Assembly: GCA_003148945.1 (NCBI GenBank)
Contig: QGGY01000001.1
Location: 310,001 to 374,000, forward strand
Direction: 5' to 3'
Length of the DNA stretch: 64,000 nt
Origin: Murimonas intestini
GTDB lineage: Bacteria; Bacillota; Clostridia; Lachnospirales; Lachnospiraceae
Made by a program: the position numbers and the translations under genes. Positions 42,210-52,700 of this stretch are shown piece by piece. Positions within the stretch are counted from its first letter, which is position 1; every line of letters starts with the position of its first letter. The notes beneath the pieces are model-generated. The model searched no databases. It was not told the DNA's origin and was given only the letters and a program-made list of their open reading frames with translations.

Positions 42210-43655
42210 TCAGTGTCTCTCCTTTCTTGTGAGTCCTCTTTTTCGCGGCTGGGGCAGATAGAGATAAAAAACAGTGCCGCATCCGTTTTCACTTTTTACG
42301 CGTATTTCCCCATCGTGCTTAAGCAGTACTTTTTGACAGTAATAGAGTCCAAGGCCTGTATGGGCATCTGTTCTTTTTGTAGTATAATAAGGCTGGAAGA
42401 GCTTTATAAGATCTTCTTTTTCTATACCCTTACCGGTATCTGCAACTTCTATGCAGCAATAACTCCCATGTTTCTCCTGATAGCAGGAAATACTTATCTT
42501 TCCGGTTCCGTCCATGGCATCAATGGCGTTCTGGAAAAGATTCAGAAGGACTTCCTTGAGCAGGTCTCTGTCACAGTATACTGTCTGTGCCTCCTGGCAG
42601 TCTAATTCAAACACCACTTCTTTATGTACTTTCTCCAGATCTTCATAACAGCTTTTTAAAAAGGACTGGGCATCGCAGTGCTCGGGTCTGGGATTAAGCT
42701 CCTGGGAATAAGATTTTGTTTTGGAGATATATCCTGAGACGCGGCTGGTGGAGCGCCGGATGATCTCTGTATACTCCTCAATCTCTTCAGAAGGCGCCTC
42801 TTTTACAATATTTTGTGCGCACCAGTCGATCTTTGCTATCTGGTTTTTCAGCATATGCTGGACAAGCTCCATACTCTTGTTGATCAGCTGGCTGTCTTTA
42901 TCCCAGTCATACGTCTCATGGCGGAAACGTGCGCCCATGAACCCGTCACGCGATACATGATATAGGTAAAAGAGGATCAGGATCATGATTATGACAAGAT
43001 TCCCCTGCCATGTCTTAAACATCCTGCCAAGACTAAAGAGCTGGACAGGAAAGATACTCAGCATGGCGTACCAGCTGGGAACGAGGACCAGAAAAGCAAT
43101 GGCTCTTTTCTGCTGTCTGATCTTGGAATGGCGTTCCCGGGTCAAAGTATTGAGGATCATATAAGTCATCACGATACTGTTGATAAAATTGTAGATAGTG
43201 ACAAGCATATAATATGTTCTGTCATTCAGCTGAAAATACCTTGTCTGTGTATAGGGATAGAAGAAACCAAACACTATTCCCGGTACAAAGGACAAGATAC
43301 AGATCCAGGGAAAAGCTTTCGGATGCCTCAGTTCGAAACGGTTAAAATATAAGCTGAAGATCAGCATGGTAGGGGTGGCAAAATAGTAGGGTATTGCTGT
43401 CAGCACAGAATAAATGGTAAGGGCGGTCCCTTCATCCAGCAAAGAGGGGTAGGACTGGATCACCCAGGGGAAAAGGCTGTAGTACAGATATTCTTTCAAG
43501 ACCCCTATGCTGAAGCAGATACCACTTATGAAACACCATCTGTTTAATTTATTGTGTCTGTTGCCTATGTAAATCAGAAAAAACAGCAGCCATATGAGAA
43601 AGGTAAACAGCAGAAGAAATTCTCCCGGCAGGCCTTTTGGTGAGCTATCTTGCAT
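42210..43655 (-). CDS. Seven-TM sensor histidine kinase
   Basis: The 481-residue kinase has an N-terminal membrane domain of about seven helices (FLLLFTFLIWLLFFLIYI, YYFATPTMLIFSLYF, FPWICILSFVPGIVFGFFY) like 7TM sensor modules. A dimerisation helix follows, with phospho-acceptor His in LVQHMLKNQIAKIDW. The HATPase domain has N box LLNLFQNAIDAMDG, G1 VADTGKGIEKEDL, F box LFQPYYTTK and G2 GLGLYYCQ. It is co-transcribed with the NarL-type regulator. A TATACT/CTACAA promoter pair precedes it on the minus strand. It is divergent from the pseudokinase gene across a 241-bp region. Confidence 0.9.
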   Translation of the reverse strand: MQDSSPKGLPGEFLLLFTFLIWLLFFLIYIGNRHNKLNRWCFISGICFSIGVLKEYLYYSLFPWVIQSYPSLLDEGTALTIYSVLTAIPYYFATPTMLIFSLYFNRFELRHPKAFPWICILSFVPGIVFGFFYPYTQTRYFQLNDRTYYMLVTIYNFINSIVMTYMILNTLTRERHSKIRQQKRAIAFLVLVPSWYAMLSIFPVQLFSLGRMFKTWQGNLVIIMILILFYLYHVSRDGFMGARFRHETYDWDKDSQLINKSMELVQHMLKNQIAKIDWCAQNIVKEAPSEEIEEYTEIIRRSTSRVSGYISKTKSYSQELNPRPEHCDAQSFLKSCYEDLEKVHKEVVFELDCQEAQTVYCDRDLLKEVLLNLFQNAIDAMDGTGKISISCYQEKHGSYCCIEVADTGKGIEKEDLIKLFQPYYTTKRTDAHTGLGLYYCQKVLLKHDGEIRVKSENGCGTVFYLYLPQPRKRGLTRKERH

Positions 43656-43708
43656 ATTTTGATCTCCTTTTTGTACCCTTGAATCATTTTCTTGCGGTCT
43701 GTGGTTTA

Positions 43709-43737
43709 AGTATACAAAATATTTCGGTTAACTACAA
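43709..43737 (-). promoter_or_regulatory. Possible minus-strand promoter of the 7TM kinase operon
   Basis: Read on the minus strand, TTGTAG (43737-43732) and TATACT (43714-43709) have exact 17-bp spacing. The -35 matches consensus only in TTG. No equally good plus-strand promoter for the divergent operon was found in the same gap, apart from a TATGAT at 43808. Confidence 0.4.
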
Positions 43738-43896
43738 GATTTCAGTGCTATATTTATCTGAAAATAAATCCCAAAAATTTTAGGAACTCCTTAATTACCC
43801 GCAGTGTTATGATAATAATAAGATTATTGCAGGGATAGCTGAGAATAGAGCGAATGTTGGCGTCATATGTGCAGAATATGGGGAGGAAGATATTCT

Positions 43897-45987
43897 ATGG
43901 ATTATGAGAAAATGTGTATGGGCTGTATGAGGGAAAAAAACGGTCAGGACCAGAAATGTCCTTACTGTGGTTTTGATGAAAAACAATTTGTAGCCCCGGC
44001 GTACAGCCTCGTAAACCGCAGTATTTTGAACGGCAAATATATGACAGGGCGTTTTCTTGAGGAAAGCGGCTACTTCATTACTTATCTGGGATGGGACTTG
44101 AATCTGGAAATAAATGTGATGATACATGAGTATTATCCCTGTACGATGCTGTGGAGGGATGATATGACACAGCCTGGCGTGGGGTGCCGGCCGGAGGACC
44201 AGGAGGCATTTGCAAATGGAAAGAGGAAATTCTTTACAAGGGCAAAAGTGCTTGCCAGGATGTGGGATCTGCCAGGTGTCGTCAGTGTAAAGGATGTATT
44301 CGAAGAGAACGATACGGTTTACATGATAACTGAGTATTATCAGGGGATGCTGCTTGATGAGAAACTAAAGGAAGCCGGGGGAAGGCTGGATGCAGATACA
44401 GTCTTATACTGGATGGAACCGGTGATGCAGGCTGTTTCCAGGCTGAACAGGGAAGGTATAATATGCATGGGGATCAGTCCCGGAAATATCCTGATAACCA
44501 CAGAAGGGTCAGGCAAGTTGAAAGAGATCTGGAATCCTACGGCAATCTCTCCTTATGATGAAGGCGGGTTCGTGCCGGCCGGAAACAGTTATCTGGCTGA
44601 GGAGGAATACCGGAAGGACAAAGACCCCGGGCCATGGACTAACGTATATGCAGTCTGTGCTGTTATCTACAGGTGTATAACCGGTTCAGCGCCTCCTAAA
44701 GCTATGGAGAGGATCATATATGACAGCATTGTGCCGCCTTCCGGGCTGGGCTTTAACATGGGGAAAGTACGTGAGGAAGCACTCATGAGAGGTCTGGCTA
44801 TACATGCGGATGACCGCTGCCAGAATATGGAGCAGCTGATGGAAGGGCTGTACCGCAGTGATGCCCCCCGTACCGTCTCTCAGAGCGCCCCGGGCCCTGT
44901 ACCACAGCCCGGCGCCCATCCCATGCCGCGGCCCGGCGTCAATTATGGGGCAGATAATGTGACCAGGCCGGTATCGGACGATATGACAAGGCCCCTGCCG
45001 CCCGGCAGACCAGGCGGCACAGCGCAGAGGGAGCCAGCCGCTTCAGCCGGGGAAGGCAGCAATGCCTATATGGGAACGAAAAACGGGCCAGGTGCTCCAA
45101 AAGGCAGGAAATGGCTGAAATGGCAGGCCTTTGCGGCGGCAGCGGCTGTTCTGCTGTGCAGTGCGTGCGTATTCTTTTTTGTTAGAAACGGCGGCTCAGG
45201 GGGAGATAAGATACAGACGGGGACAGTGCCTGCGGAACAGGAAACAGTGCAGGCGCGCCAAAACAGGTCAGATACAGAAGCCCCTGCAGCAGAAAAAGAT
45301 ACCGGCCAGCCCGGTGGAACAGGGCAGGGCAGCGAAGCCGGACAGGGCAGAAGATCAGGACAAAATGACGGGACGGGAGGACAGTCCACAGAGGGAAACG
45401 GCTATAGCTGGGATCCGCAGGAGCCAGAAGTAAACGGAAATGGCACAGGAAAAGATGAACCATCAGGAGAGCAGAACGGCCTGAACCAGGAAGATTTGGT
45501 ATACGGAGGGGCGGACTTTCCTTACCTGGATTCCGTTATCAGCCGGTTTGCAGACGACAGATGCGTGGAATATGGCTGGGATGAGGTCATAGTGGCTGAC
45601 AACTATATAATGTATCTGCTGGATTATGCTGAAATACAGAGAGACGAAAGAAGCGGCCAGAACTATCTTTTGGTTGAAATGGAGATGAGTACCACTGAAG
45701 GCAGCCCGTACAGCAGCCTGCTGGTAGCAGATTATAACTTTGCAGCATTAGTGATGGATGCGAGTGCAGAGCGCCTGGTGATCTGCCTGCCGTCTATGTA
45801 TTTTTTGAGCAGTGATGAAGAGACGCCCAGGTATTTTCCCATAGAAGTGGGCAGCGAATCAGCCGGGGAGATAATACTTGTGTATCCGATTCCGGACTGG
45901 TATGACAGCTGGGGCATTATGGAGACAAATATGCATAACGGAGAGGAAGCAGGACCATTGTACCTGGTCAGCGGCCAGGATGATTAG
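43897..45987 (+). CDS. Membrane-spanning pseudokinase with zinc ribbon
   Basis: The 696-residue protein has a zinc ribbon (MCMGCMREK...KCPYCGF, residues 6-26), a Ser/Thr-kinase-like domain (40-320), a Pro/Gly-rich linker, a membrane helix (about 410-429) and an ectodomain of about 265 residues. The ectodomain begins with a Gly/Gln-rich low-complexity stretch and has no DUF5050 pattern. The kinase fold is clear by alignment with the two next genes, but every catalytic element is lost. The Gly-rich loop is EESGYF, the VAIK Lys is His77 (NVMIHEYYP), HRD is CMG (190-192) with the Asn kept, and DFG is WNP (212-214). It is therefore a pseudokinase, probably regulatory or scaffolding. ATG 43897 has GGGAGG upstream. 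It is the first gene of the long signalling operon. Confidence 0.88.
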   Translation: MDYEKMCMGCMREKNGQDQKCPYCGFDEKQFVAPAYSLVNRSILNGKYMTGRFLEESGYFITYLGWDLNLEINVMIHEYYPCTMLWRDDMTQPGVGCRPEDQEAFANGKRKFFTRAKVLARMWDLPGVVSVKDVFEENDTVYMITEYYQGMLLDEKLKEAGGRLDADTVLYWMEPVMQAVSRLNREGIICMGISPGNILITTEGSGKLKEIWNPTAISPYDEGGFVPAGNSYLAEEEYRKDKDPGPWTNVYAVCAVIYRCITGSAPPKAMERIIYDSIVPPSGLGFNMGKVREEALMRGLAIHADDRCQNMEQLMEGLYRSDAPRTVSQSAPGPVPQPGAHPMPRPGVNYGADNVTRPVSDDMTRPLPPGRPGGTAQREPAASAGEGSNAYMGTKNGPGAPKGRKWLKWQAFAAAAAVLLCSACVFFFVRNGGSGGDKIQTGTVPAEQETVQARQNRSDTEAPAAEKDTGQPGGTGQGSEAGQGRRSGQNDGTGGQSTEGNGYSWDPQEPEVNGNGTGKDEPSGEQNGLNQEDLVYGGADFPYLDSVISRFADDRCVEYGWDEVIVADNYIMYLLDYAEIQRDERSGQNYLLVEMEMSTTEGSPYSSLLVADYNFAALVMDASAERLVICLPSMYFLSSDEETPRYFPIEVGSESAGEIILVYPIPDWYDSWGIMETNMHNGEEAGPLYLVSGQDD

Positions 45988-46019
45988 GCCGCTGTGCGGC
46001 AGGAGAAAGGGAATGTATT

Positions 46020-49000
46020 ATGAACAGAGAGATAGATCATGATTTGCTTTGTATGGGCTGTATGAGGGAAAGAGAGAATGCAGAAGGTCCATGTCCATAC
46101 TGCGGCTATGAGGAAAAGCAGGAGGGGCCGTCCCATTATCTGCCATGCAGATCCCTGCTGAACGGGAAGTACCTTGTCGGGAAGGTTATAGGCGAGGGTG
46201 GATTTGGCATCACCTACCTGGGCTGGGATCTGAACCTGGATATGAAGGTGGCTATAAAAGAATACTACCCATCCGGTCTGGTGACAAGAGTGTCAGCATC
46301 TTCCCCGGTGGTGGCCAGCTACACAGGTGAAAAGGCGGAGTACTATAACACAGGGAAAAATAAATTCGTGCAGGAAGCCAAAACCCTTGCCAGGTTTTTT
46401 GCGCTGCCGGGCATTGTGGGAGTAAAAGATTTTTTTCAGGAAAGTAATACTTCATACATAGTTATGGAATATATAGAAGGGGTGACTTTAAAAGAATACC
46501 TGAGACAGTCAGGAGGAAAGATTCCTGCCAGAAAGGTCCTGGAATGGATGAAGCCGCTTATCCACTCTCTGGAAGAGATCCACAGGGCGGGGCTGATCCA
46601 TCGTGATATCAGTCCTGACAATATCATGATCACAGATGATGACAAGGTAAAACTGCTGGATTTCGGAGCTGCCAGAGATATCTCCCCTGACGGAGGGAAG
46701 AGCCTGTCTGTCATGCTCAAACCGGGGTACGCGCCGGAAGAGCAGTACCGTACACATGGGTCGCAGGGGCCCTGGACAGATGTATATGCTCTGTGTGCGA
46801 CAATGTATAAGTGCATGACAGGAGTGACTCCGCCTGAGCCGCTTGAGAGGATGAGGGAGGACACCCTGCAGAGACCGGCCCTGCTGGGGGCTGTCCTGAC
46901 ACCTGCCCAGGAGGAGGCGATCCTTCAGGGGCTGTCTGTGGATGGCAGGGACAGGTTCCAGAGTATGGAGGCGCTGGAGCGGGCGCTGTATTCGGATGAA
47001 GGTAGCGGACTGGCATATGCGGGAGGTCAGGAATCAGCCGGGCAGTCATATACGGGAAGGCAGACGTCATCCGGGCAGCCATACGGCGGCAGACAGGAGA
47101 CATACGGACAGTATCAGGAGGGAGACTCCAGGACAGTTCCGGTATCGGATGCATATTCCGGGAGGTCTTCAGCAGGATATCAGCAGATCAGCCAGGGCGG
47201 TGATGACGGGCGGAAGAAGAACAGAAAAAAGCTCATTGCGGCTATCGCCTCGGTTGCCGTGCTTCTCTGTATATCCTGTACGGTCCTGCTTCTGCTTCCG
47301 GGTAGCAAAAAGGGTAAGGAAGAGGAAGAGCGCAGGTATGGAAATACGGCATGCAACATGATAGGGGTAGGGCTGGCTGTCCCTCAGGAAGGGGATACAT
47401 ACTTTAAAGTTTGTTTTAATTGGACAGAAGATAAGAGTGACCGTGATATTACCGGGATCTGCATGGAGTCTGGCGGGAAGACTATAAAAGAGTCCAGAAT
47501 GCTGAACAATGGATTTATGTTTCTTTGCAGCTATTGGGATGGATGGGTCTATTATGTAGACATGGAAGAGTATTATCTGTGGCGCGTCCGGGAAAACGGT
47601 ACAGAAACGGAAAAGGTCAGCCGTGAGCCGGTATCCTTCTATCAGATTATGGATGGAAAGATATACTATGCTGATGAGGATCTGGAGAATCTTTTTGTGA
47701 TGGAAGCGGACGGTTCATCGTGCACTGCCTTTGTCAATGGCCCGTGCGGAGCCTGTATAGGCGTCTGGGACGGATGGGTTTATTATTCAAAGCGTGAGGG
47801 CGGACAGCATAAGATTTACAGGATCAGGGCGGACAGGACAGAAAATACCTTTGTTTTTGCAATGGATGAGACACCTATATTTGCAGTGACGGAGAATGGG
47901 ATCTACTATGAAGAGACGGATGAAGAAAAATGGAATGTGTCATTTTTAAAAAAGAAGAACCTGGATGGCAGCGAGGCGTCCATGCCCAGGATAGCAATGG
48001 AGACATCCGCGAATGACGCAATGTTTAATGTACATGACGGGTGGATCTACTATGGAAATGCTGACGAAGGGGCTGTCCTGTACCGCATCCGCGAAGACGG
48101 CACAGGAAAAGAAAAGATTACAGATAAGAAGCCCATGGCCGTCTATGAGGCTGGGAGCCATATTGTATTTGTAGATCAGGATTACCAATGGTACATGTGT
48201 GACGGGTCAGACGTATGGCCGAAATATTCAGGCGGGAAAGTGGAGAAGATGGAGGGCACAGCAGACGGGGAAGCGGTGGAAATGACAGAGGCAGCTGTGC
48301 AGCATTACGGGAACACTCCGGGCAACATCCTGAATATGGGTTTGGCGGCACAGACGGCAGAAGATAAATATTGCCGCATAGTAACTAAAATCGGGGAAGA
48401 AACCGGAGAAATAGCGGGCGTTTACCAGGATGCGGCAGAAAATTACAGGAAACGCCCATCACAGGTGATCACAAACGAGGAGGTACTTTTCTACAATGTG
48501 TGGGAAGACTGGCTTTATTGCCTGAATGGAAGAAGTCAGCTCTGCAGGGTAAAACTGGGTGGAACAGGGATGGAGATTATCAGAGATGATCCTATTAGCA
48601 TGATATATCAGATCATGGATGGAAAAATTTATTATGTGGATTCGGGAGATGGTTTCCTGTATGAGATGGATGCTTCCAGCCTGGCTGAAAATTTACTGGC
48701 TGGCGTGGAATGTGGCTCCTGCCTGGGCGTTTGGGATAAGTCAGTTTATTACTGCAGGCGGAATAAGAACTCGGGGTCGGACATTTGCAGGCGGAATGTG
48801 GACAGCGGTGAAGAAAAGCGGATCACCACTATAGCTGAAGAAAATGCTTCCTTTTACGTGGCAGACGGCAGCATCTATTATTGTAAAGATATAGGTGATA
48901 AAGAGGGGATGAGAAGGCTGATACGCCTCTCTGCTGAAGATGGGACAGCCCAAAATGTTCCTGCTATATATGTAGCCGTGCCTTCGGATCTTCCGGGGAT

Positions 49001-49610
49001 TGGGATAAATATAATCAATGGCTGGATCTATTACTGTGATGCCGAAAGGGACGGAGCCTTAAGCCGGGCAAAGCTGGAGGGCGGAGTAAAGGAAAATGTG
49101 TCAGAAAACTATCCGGCAGCCATCCTGGAGATTCAGGGCCATGCTGTCTATATGACTTATGACTTTGATTGGTATGCGGTAGAGGATAACGGCGGCTATG
49201 CAGCAGAATATGCCATAGAGCTCAACAGCGGCAGTACGGTAAAAGACAATAAACAGGAAGAAACACAGGCTGCGGCAGATTCCCAATCTGAAGAAGCGGA
49301 AAATCCGGCTGCAGAGCTTGAAGTCCTAATCGCAGGCTTAGCAGGTTTCGACGACTTAGATGACGAGGCTTTTTGGCAGAAGTGGGCTGATATCTGTAAT
49401 GATTTTGAGGAGACTTATCATGTGACTATACAGACAAGCAGGATAAGCGCGGCTGATTTTGAGACCCAGCTGCAGGTGAGGATATCAGCGGGGATGGTTC
49501 CGGATGTAGCTATACTGGGAAAAGAAGCACAGATTCCTGAGGAAACGGAAAATCTACAACTGGCTGCAGCGTTTGTTGACTATTTAAGAGAAAAGGGGTA
49601 TATCGCCTAG
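46020..49610 (+). CDS. Transmembrane Ser/Thr protein kinase A with duplicated DUF5050-like ectodomain
   Basis: The 1196-residue kinase has a zinc ribbon (LCMGCMRERE...CPYCGY, 10-29) and a complete kinase domain (about 50-325): GEGGFG 58-63, Lys80 in VAIKEYYP, HRD 194-196 in LIHRDISPDNIM, DFG 214-216. A Gly/Gln/Ser-rich juxtamembrane linker and one membrane helix (about 405-426) follow. The ectodomain has two repeats of about 290 residues, each opening with YGNTxxN (YGNTACNM, YGNTPGNI) and full of WVYYVD, DGKIYYAD and DGWIYY strands. This is the DUF5050 / beta-propeller pattern. The last 100 residues are different and resemble the N-lobe of a solute-binding protein (FEETYHVTIQTSRI, VRISAGMVPDVAILG). 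It probably senses an external ligand and phosphorylates FHA partners of the operon. Confidence 0.92.
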   Translation: MNREIDHDLLCMGCMRERENAEGPCPYCGYEEKQEGPSHYLPCRSLLNGKYLVGKVIGEGGFGITYLGWDLNLDMKVAIKEYYPSGLVTRVSASSPVVASYTGEKAEYYNTGKNKFVQEAKTLARFFALPGIVGVKDFFQESNTSYIVMEYIEGVTLKEYLRQSGGKIPARKVLEWMKPLIHSLEEIHRAGLIHRDISPDNIMITDDDKVKLLDFGAARDISPDGGKSLSVMLKPGYAPEEQYRTHGSQGPWTDVYALCATMYKCMTGVTPPEPLERMREDTLQRPALLGAVLTPAQEEAILQGLSVDGRDRFQSMEALERALYSDEGSGLAYAGGQESAGQSYTGRQTSSGQPYGGRQETYGQYQEGDSRTVPVSDAYSGRSSAGYQQISQGGDDGRKKNRKKLIAAIASVAVLLCISCTVLLLLPGSKKGKEEEERRYGNTACNMIGVGLAVPQEGDTYFKVCFNWTEDKSDRDITGICMESGGKTIKESRMLNNGFMFLCSYWDGWVYYVDMEEYYLWRVRENGTETEKVSREPVSFYQIMDGKIYYADEDLENLFVMEADGSSCTAFVNGPCGACIGVWDGWVYYSKREGGQHKIYRIRADRTENTFVFAMDETPIFAVTENGIYYEETDEEKWNVSFLKKKNLDGSEASMPRIAMETSANDAMFNVHDGWIYYGNADEGAVLYRIREDGTGKEKITDKKPMAVYEAGSHIVFVDQDYQWYMCDGSDVWPKYSGGKVEKMEGTADGEAVEMTEAAVQHYGNTPGNILNMGLAAQTAEDKYCRIVTKIGEETGEIAGVYQDAAENYRKRPSQVITNEEVLFYNVWEDWLYCLNGRSQLCRVKLGGTGMEIIRDDPISMIYQIMDGKIYYVDSGDGFLYEMDASSLAENLLAGVECGSCLGVWDKSVYYCRRNKNSGSDICRRNVDSGEEKRITTIAEENASFYVADGSIYYCKDIGDKEGMRRLIRLSAEDGTAQNVPAIYVAVPSDLPGIGINIINGWIYYCDAERDGALSRAKLEGGVKENVSENYPAAILEIQGHAVYMTYDFDWYAVEDNGGYAAEYAIELNSGSTVKDNKQEETQAAADSQSEEAENPAAELEVLIAGLAGFDDLDDEAFWQKWADICNDFEETYHVTIQTSRISAADFETQLQVRISAGMVPDVAILGKEAQIPEETENLQLAAAFVDYLREKGYIA

Positions 49611-49712
49611 GCACCCCCTGTACTGCCGGAAAAAGAGATGTGCAGTAAGTGCGCAGAACTGCTGAACAGTTACAAAGTATGTATACAGGATTTGAAACAG
49701 GGAGGACATTCT

Positions 49713-52700
49713 ATGAGGAAAGAGATTGACCCTAATATGCTATGTATGGGGTGCATGAGGGAGAGAGAAAAACTGCAGGGGCCATGCCAGTTCTGCGGCT
49801 TTGATGAGGAGGCCCAGGCAGGCCCCAGCTACCATCTGCCGTGCCGCTCTATCTTAAACGGAAAGTACCTTGTGGGAAGGGTGCTGGGGGAAGGCGGCTT
49901 CGGCATCACCTATCTGGGGTGGGACTTAAACCTGGATATGAAGGTGGCCATCAAGGAATATTATCCGTCCGGGCTGGTGACAAGGCAGGCTCCCGGGGTA
50001 TCTGACGTGGTAAACTATGGTGGGGAAAAGGCCGTATACTTTGACAGCGGGAAAAATAAGTTCATGGATGAGGCGAAGACCCTGGCCAAATTCTATTCCA
50101 TGCCCGGAATTGTCAGTGTGAAAGATTTCTTCATGGAGAGCAATACTTCATATATTGTCATGGAGTATCTGGATGGGATGACTCTGAAACAGTATCTGAA
50201 GGTACAGGGCGGAAGGATACCGGTACAGGTAGTGATAAATTGGATGAGGCCGGTCATCCATTCCATGGCGAAGGTACATAAAGCCGGGCTGATCCACCGT
50301 GATATCAGTCCGGATAATATCATGCTGACGACTGAGAGCGGGATAAAGCTTCTGGACTTTGGCTCTGCCAGAGACGTATCGCCGGACGGTGAGAGAAGCC
50401 TGTCTGTACTGCTAAAGCCGGGCTATGCCCCGGAGGAGCAGTACAGAAGCCATGGAAACCAGGGCGCATGGACAGACGTGTATGCCCTGTGCGCCACCAT
50501 CTATAAATGCATTACAGGCGAGACGCCGCCTGAGCCACTGGAAAGGATGATAGAGGACAGCCTCGTGCCTCCGTCTAAGCTGGGAGTGGTTCTGCCGGAA
50601 CATCAGGAGAAAGCCATCTTAAAAGGACTGTCTTTGCGGGCGGAGGACAGGTATCAGAGCATGGAAGAGCTGGAAGCGGCGCTGTATGGGGATGCAGTAA
50701 CCGGACAGGGAGAACAGGCTGCTGTTCCTGTACGGGTGGATTTGCCGTATAAAAGCGCAGTGCTGGAAAAAGCGGACGCCAAGACAGAAGACAGGACATC
50801 CGACAGGATATCCGGCGGCCAGGAGGAAGAGAAGAAAGAGACAGATACTTCGTGGGAGGAACTTCGAAAATTATCTGGAATATATAAAACGGAAGGGAAG
50901 TCTGGGGAAAAACGAGAGGGCAATGCCAAAAAGAAAAAAATCCTGGCGGCAGCGGCGGCTGTAGCTGTGATATTTTGTATTGTATTGGCAGTGGGCCTGC
51001 ATAAAGGGGAGAGTAAGTATGGGAACTCGCCGTGCAATCTTATGCTGAATGGTGGATATATGGTAAAAGCAGAGGAAAATAAATATATTTACTCAGACCT
51101 GCAGAAGATCGGGGGCGAAATTAAGTTAACAGAGATAAAAGAAGTATCCGGAATAAATAAATATTCCACTCCGGAAGATTTTATGAAGGAACCTGCGTGT
51201 CGTTTTAGTGTGTGGAATGATTCGCTTTATTATCTAAAGTGGAATGATTCATCCCTGTACAGGTCAACATTATGGGGCGCTGATGAGACAAAACTTCTGG
51301 AAGACTGTTCTGTATATCAGATAGTGGATGGGGATATCTATTATGTGGATACATCTGGAACGCTGTATTTAACAGATATTAATGGGGAAGAGAAAACAGA
51401 ACTTGCGGGGTATACAGCAGGATGTTTTGCGGTAAGAAAGGGGGAGGTCTATTACATGGATGTTGGAGAGGTTGACGGCAGGTTTTGCTATAAACTGTAT
51501 AAAACAAAAAAAGGCGGGAAAGAAAGGGAATTACTGGCTTTTCTGGATACCTCGGCCTTTGTGGTTGATAAAGATTATATTTATGCTTATCAAAAAAATG
51601 AAAACACAGGATATTATATTGAGAAGATTTCTTTGGACGGGAAGAAGCGTGAAAATACGGAGATTGTGATAAATAATGCGGCCTTTAATATTACTGATGA
51701 TCAAATCTACTACTCTAATGCGGAAGATAGTGGTTATCTCTATACAGCTAATAAAGATGGAACGCAAAAGAGGAAGGTTTCTGATTTGATTCCAATCTCA
51801 ATTTACGTACTTGAATCTAAAAATAGTTCCGGTTCAGAGGATGTCATATGCCTGGGCAGTGATTTTAAGTGGTATGACTGTTATTATAGTGAGCCAGAGC
51901 TTATCTTTGAAGAAAGTATTGACGGTGAAGCCGAGGGGATTACAGAGAAGGAAATAAAGGCAGAAAAATCCGAGACAGAAAAACCGCAGACAGAAAAACC
52001 ACAGATAGAAAAACCACAGGTTCAGACAGAAGAAACAGCGGCGGCTGAGACAACAGCACCGCAGTACCAAGAGCCCGGGACTGGGGAAATACAGGCTGTG
52101 CAAGAAGAAACTGCGATGATGGACAGCGGAGTCATGATAAACGGAGTAAAGTACGGGAATACTCCGTGCAATATGATGCAGTCAGATCTGCACAGTGCAG
52201 TCATTGCAGCAGATGGAACATTTTTTGAATCAAGGTATGGAGAAGGGATAGAGGGACACACTGATGCAGGCAGTGCAATTCAAAAATTAGATTCAGGTCA
52301 GGATTTTTCGCGGTTAAGTATCTATGAAGGATATTTATATTATGTGGATAACTTCGAACTTTACCGTAAAGATTTACAGAAGGATTCTGAACCGGAATTA
52401 ATTGTGAAGCATATTTACACTTATCAAATAGTAGATGGAATCATTTATTATACAAATGCGAGCAGTGAACTTAAGTCTGTTAATATAAATGATTTTACAT
52501 GGAAAATGATAAAACGAAATGTGAATTATCACTTCCTTTCTGTTGAAGACAATTGGATTTATTTCTGCCTGGAAGCAGAGAAGAATGAGGAAAGTGAGGT
52601 TTATAATTATGCGCTTTATAAAATCAGGACAGATGGGAGTGATGAAAGGAAAATCTGTGATATTCCGGGGGAAGACTATCCAGGGCCTTATTTTTGTGTT

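Noticed and set aside
45066-45463. Several overlapping frames on both strands in the pseudokinase linker
   Set aside because: They arise from Gly/Pro/Gln-rich low-complexity coding DNA and have no ribosome sites or family patterns.
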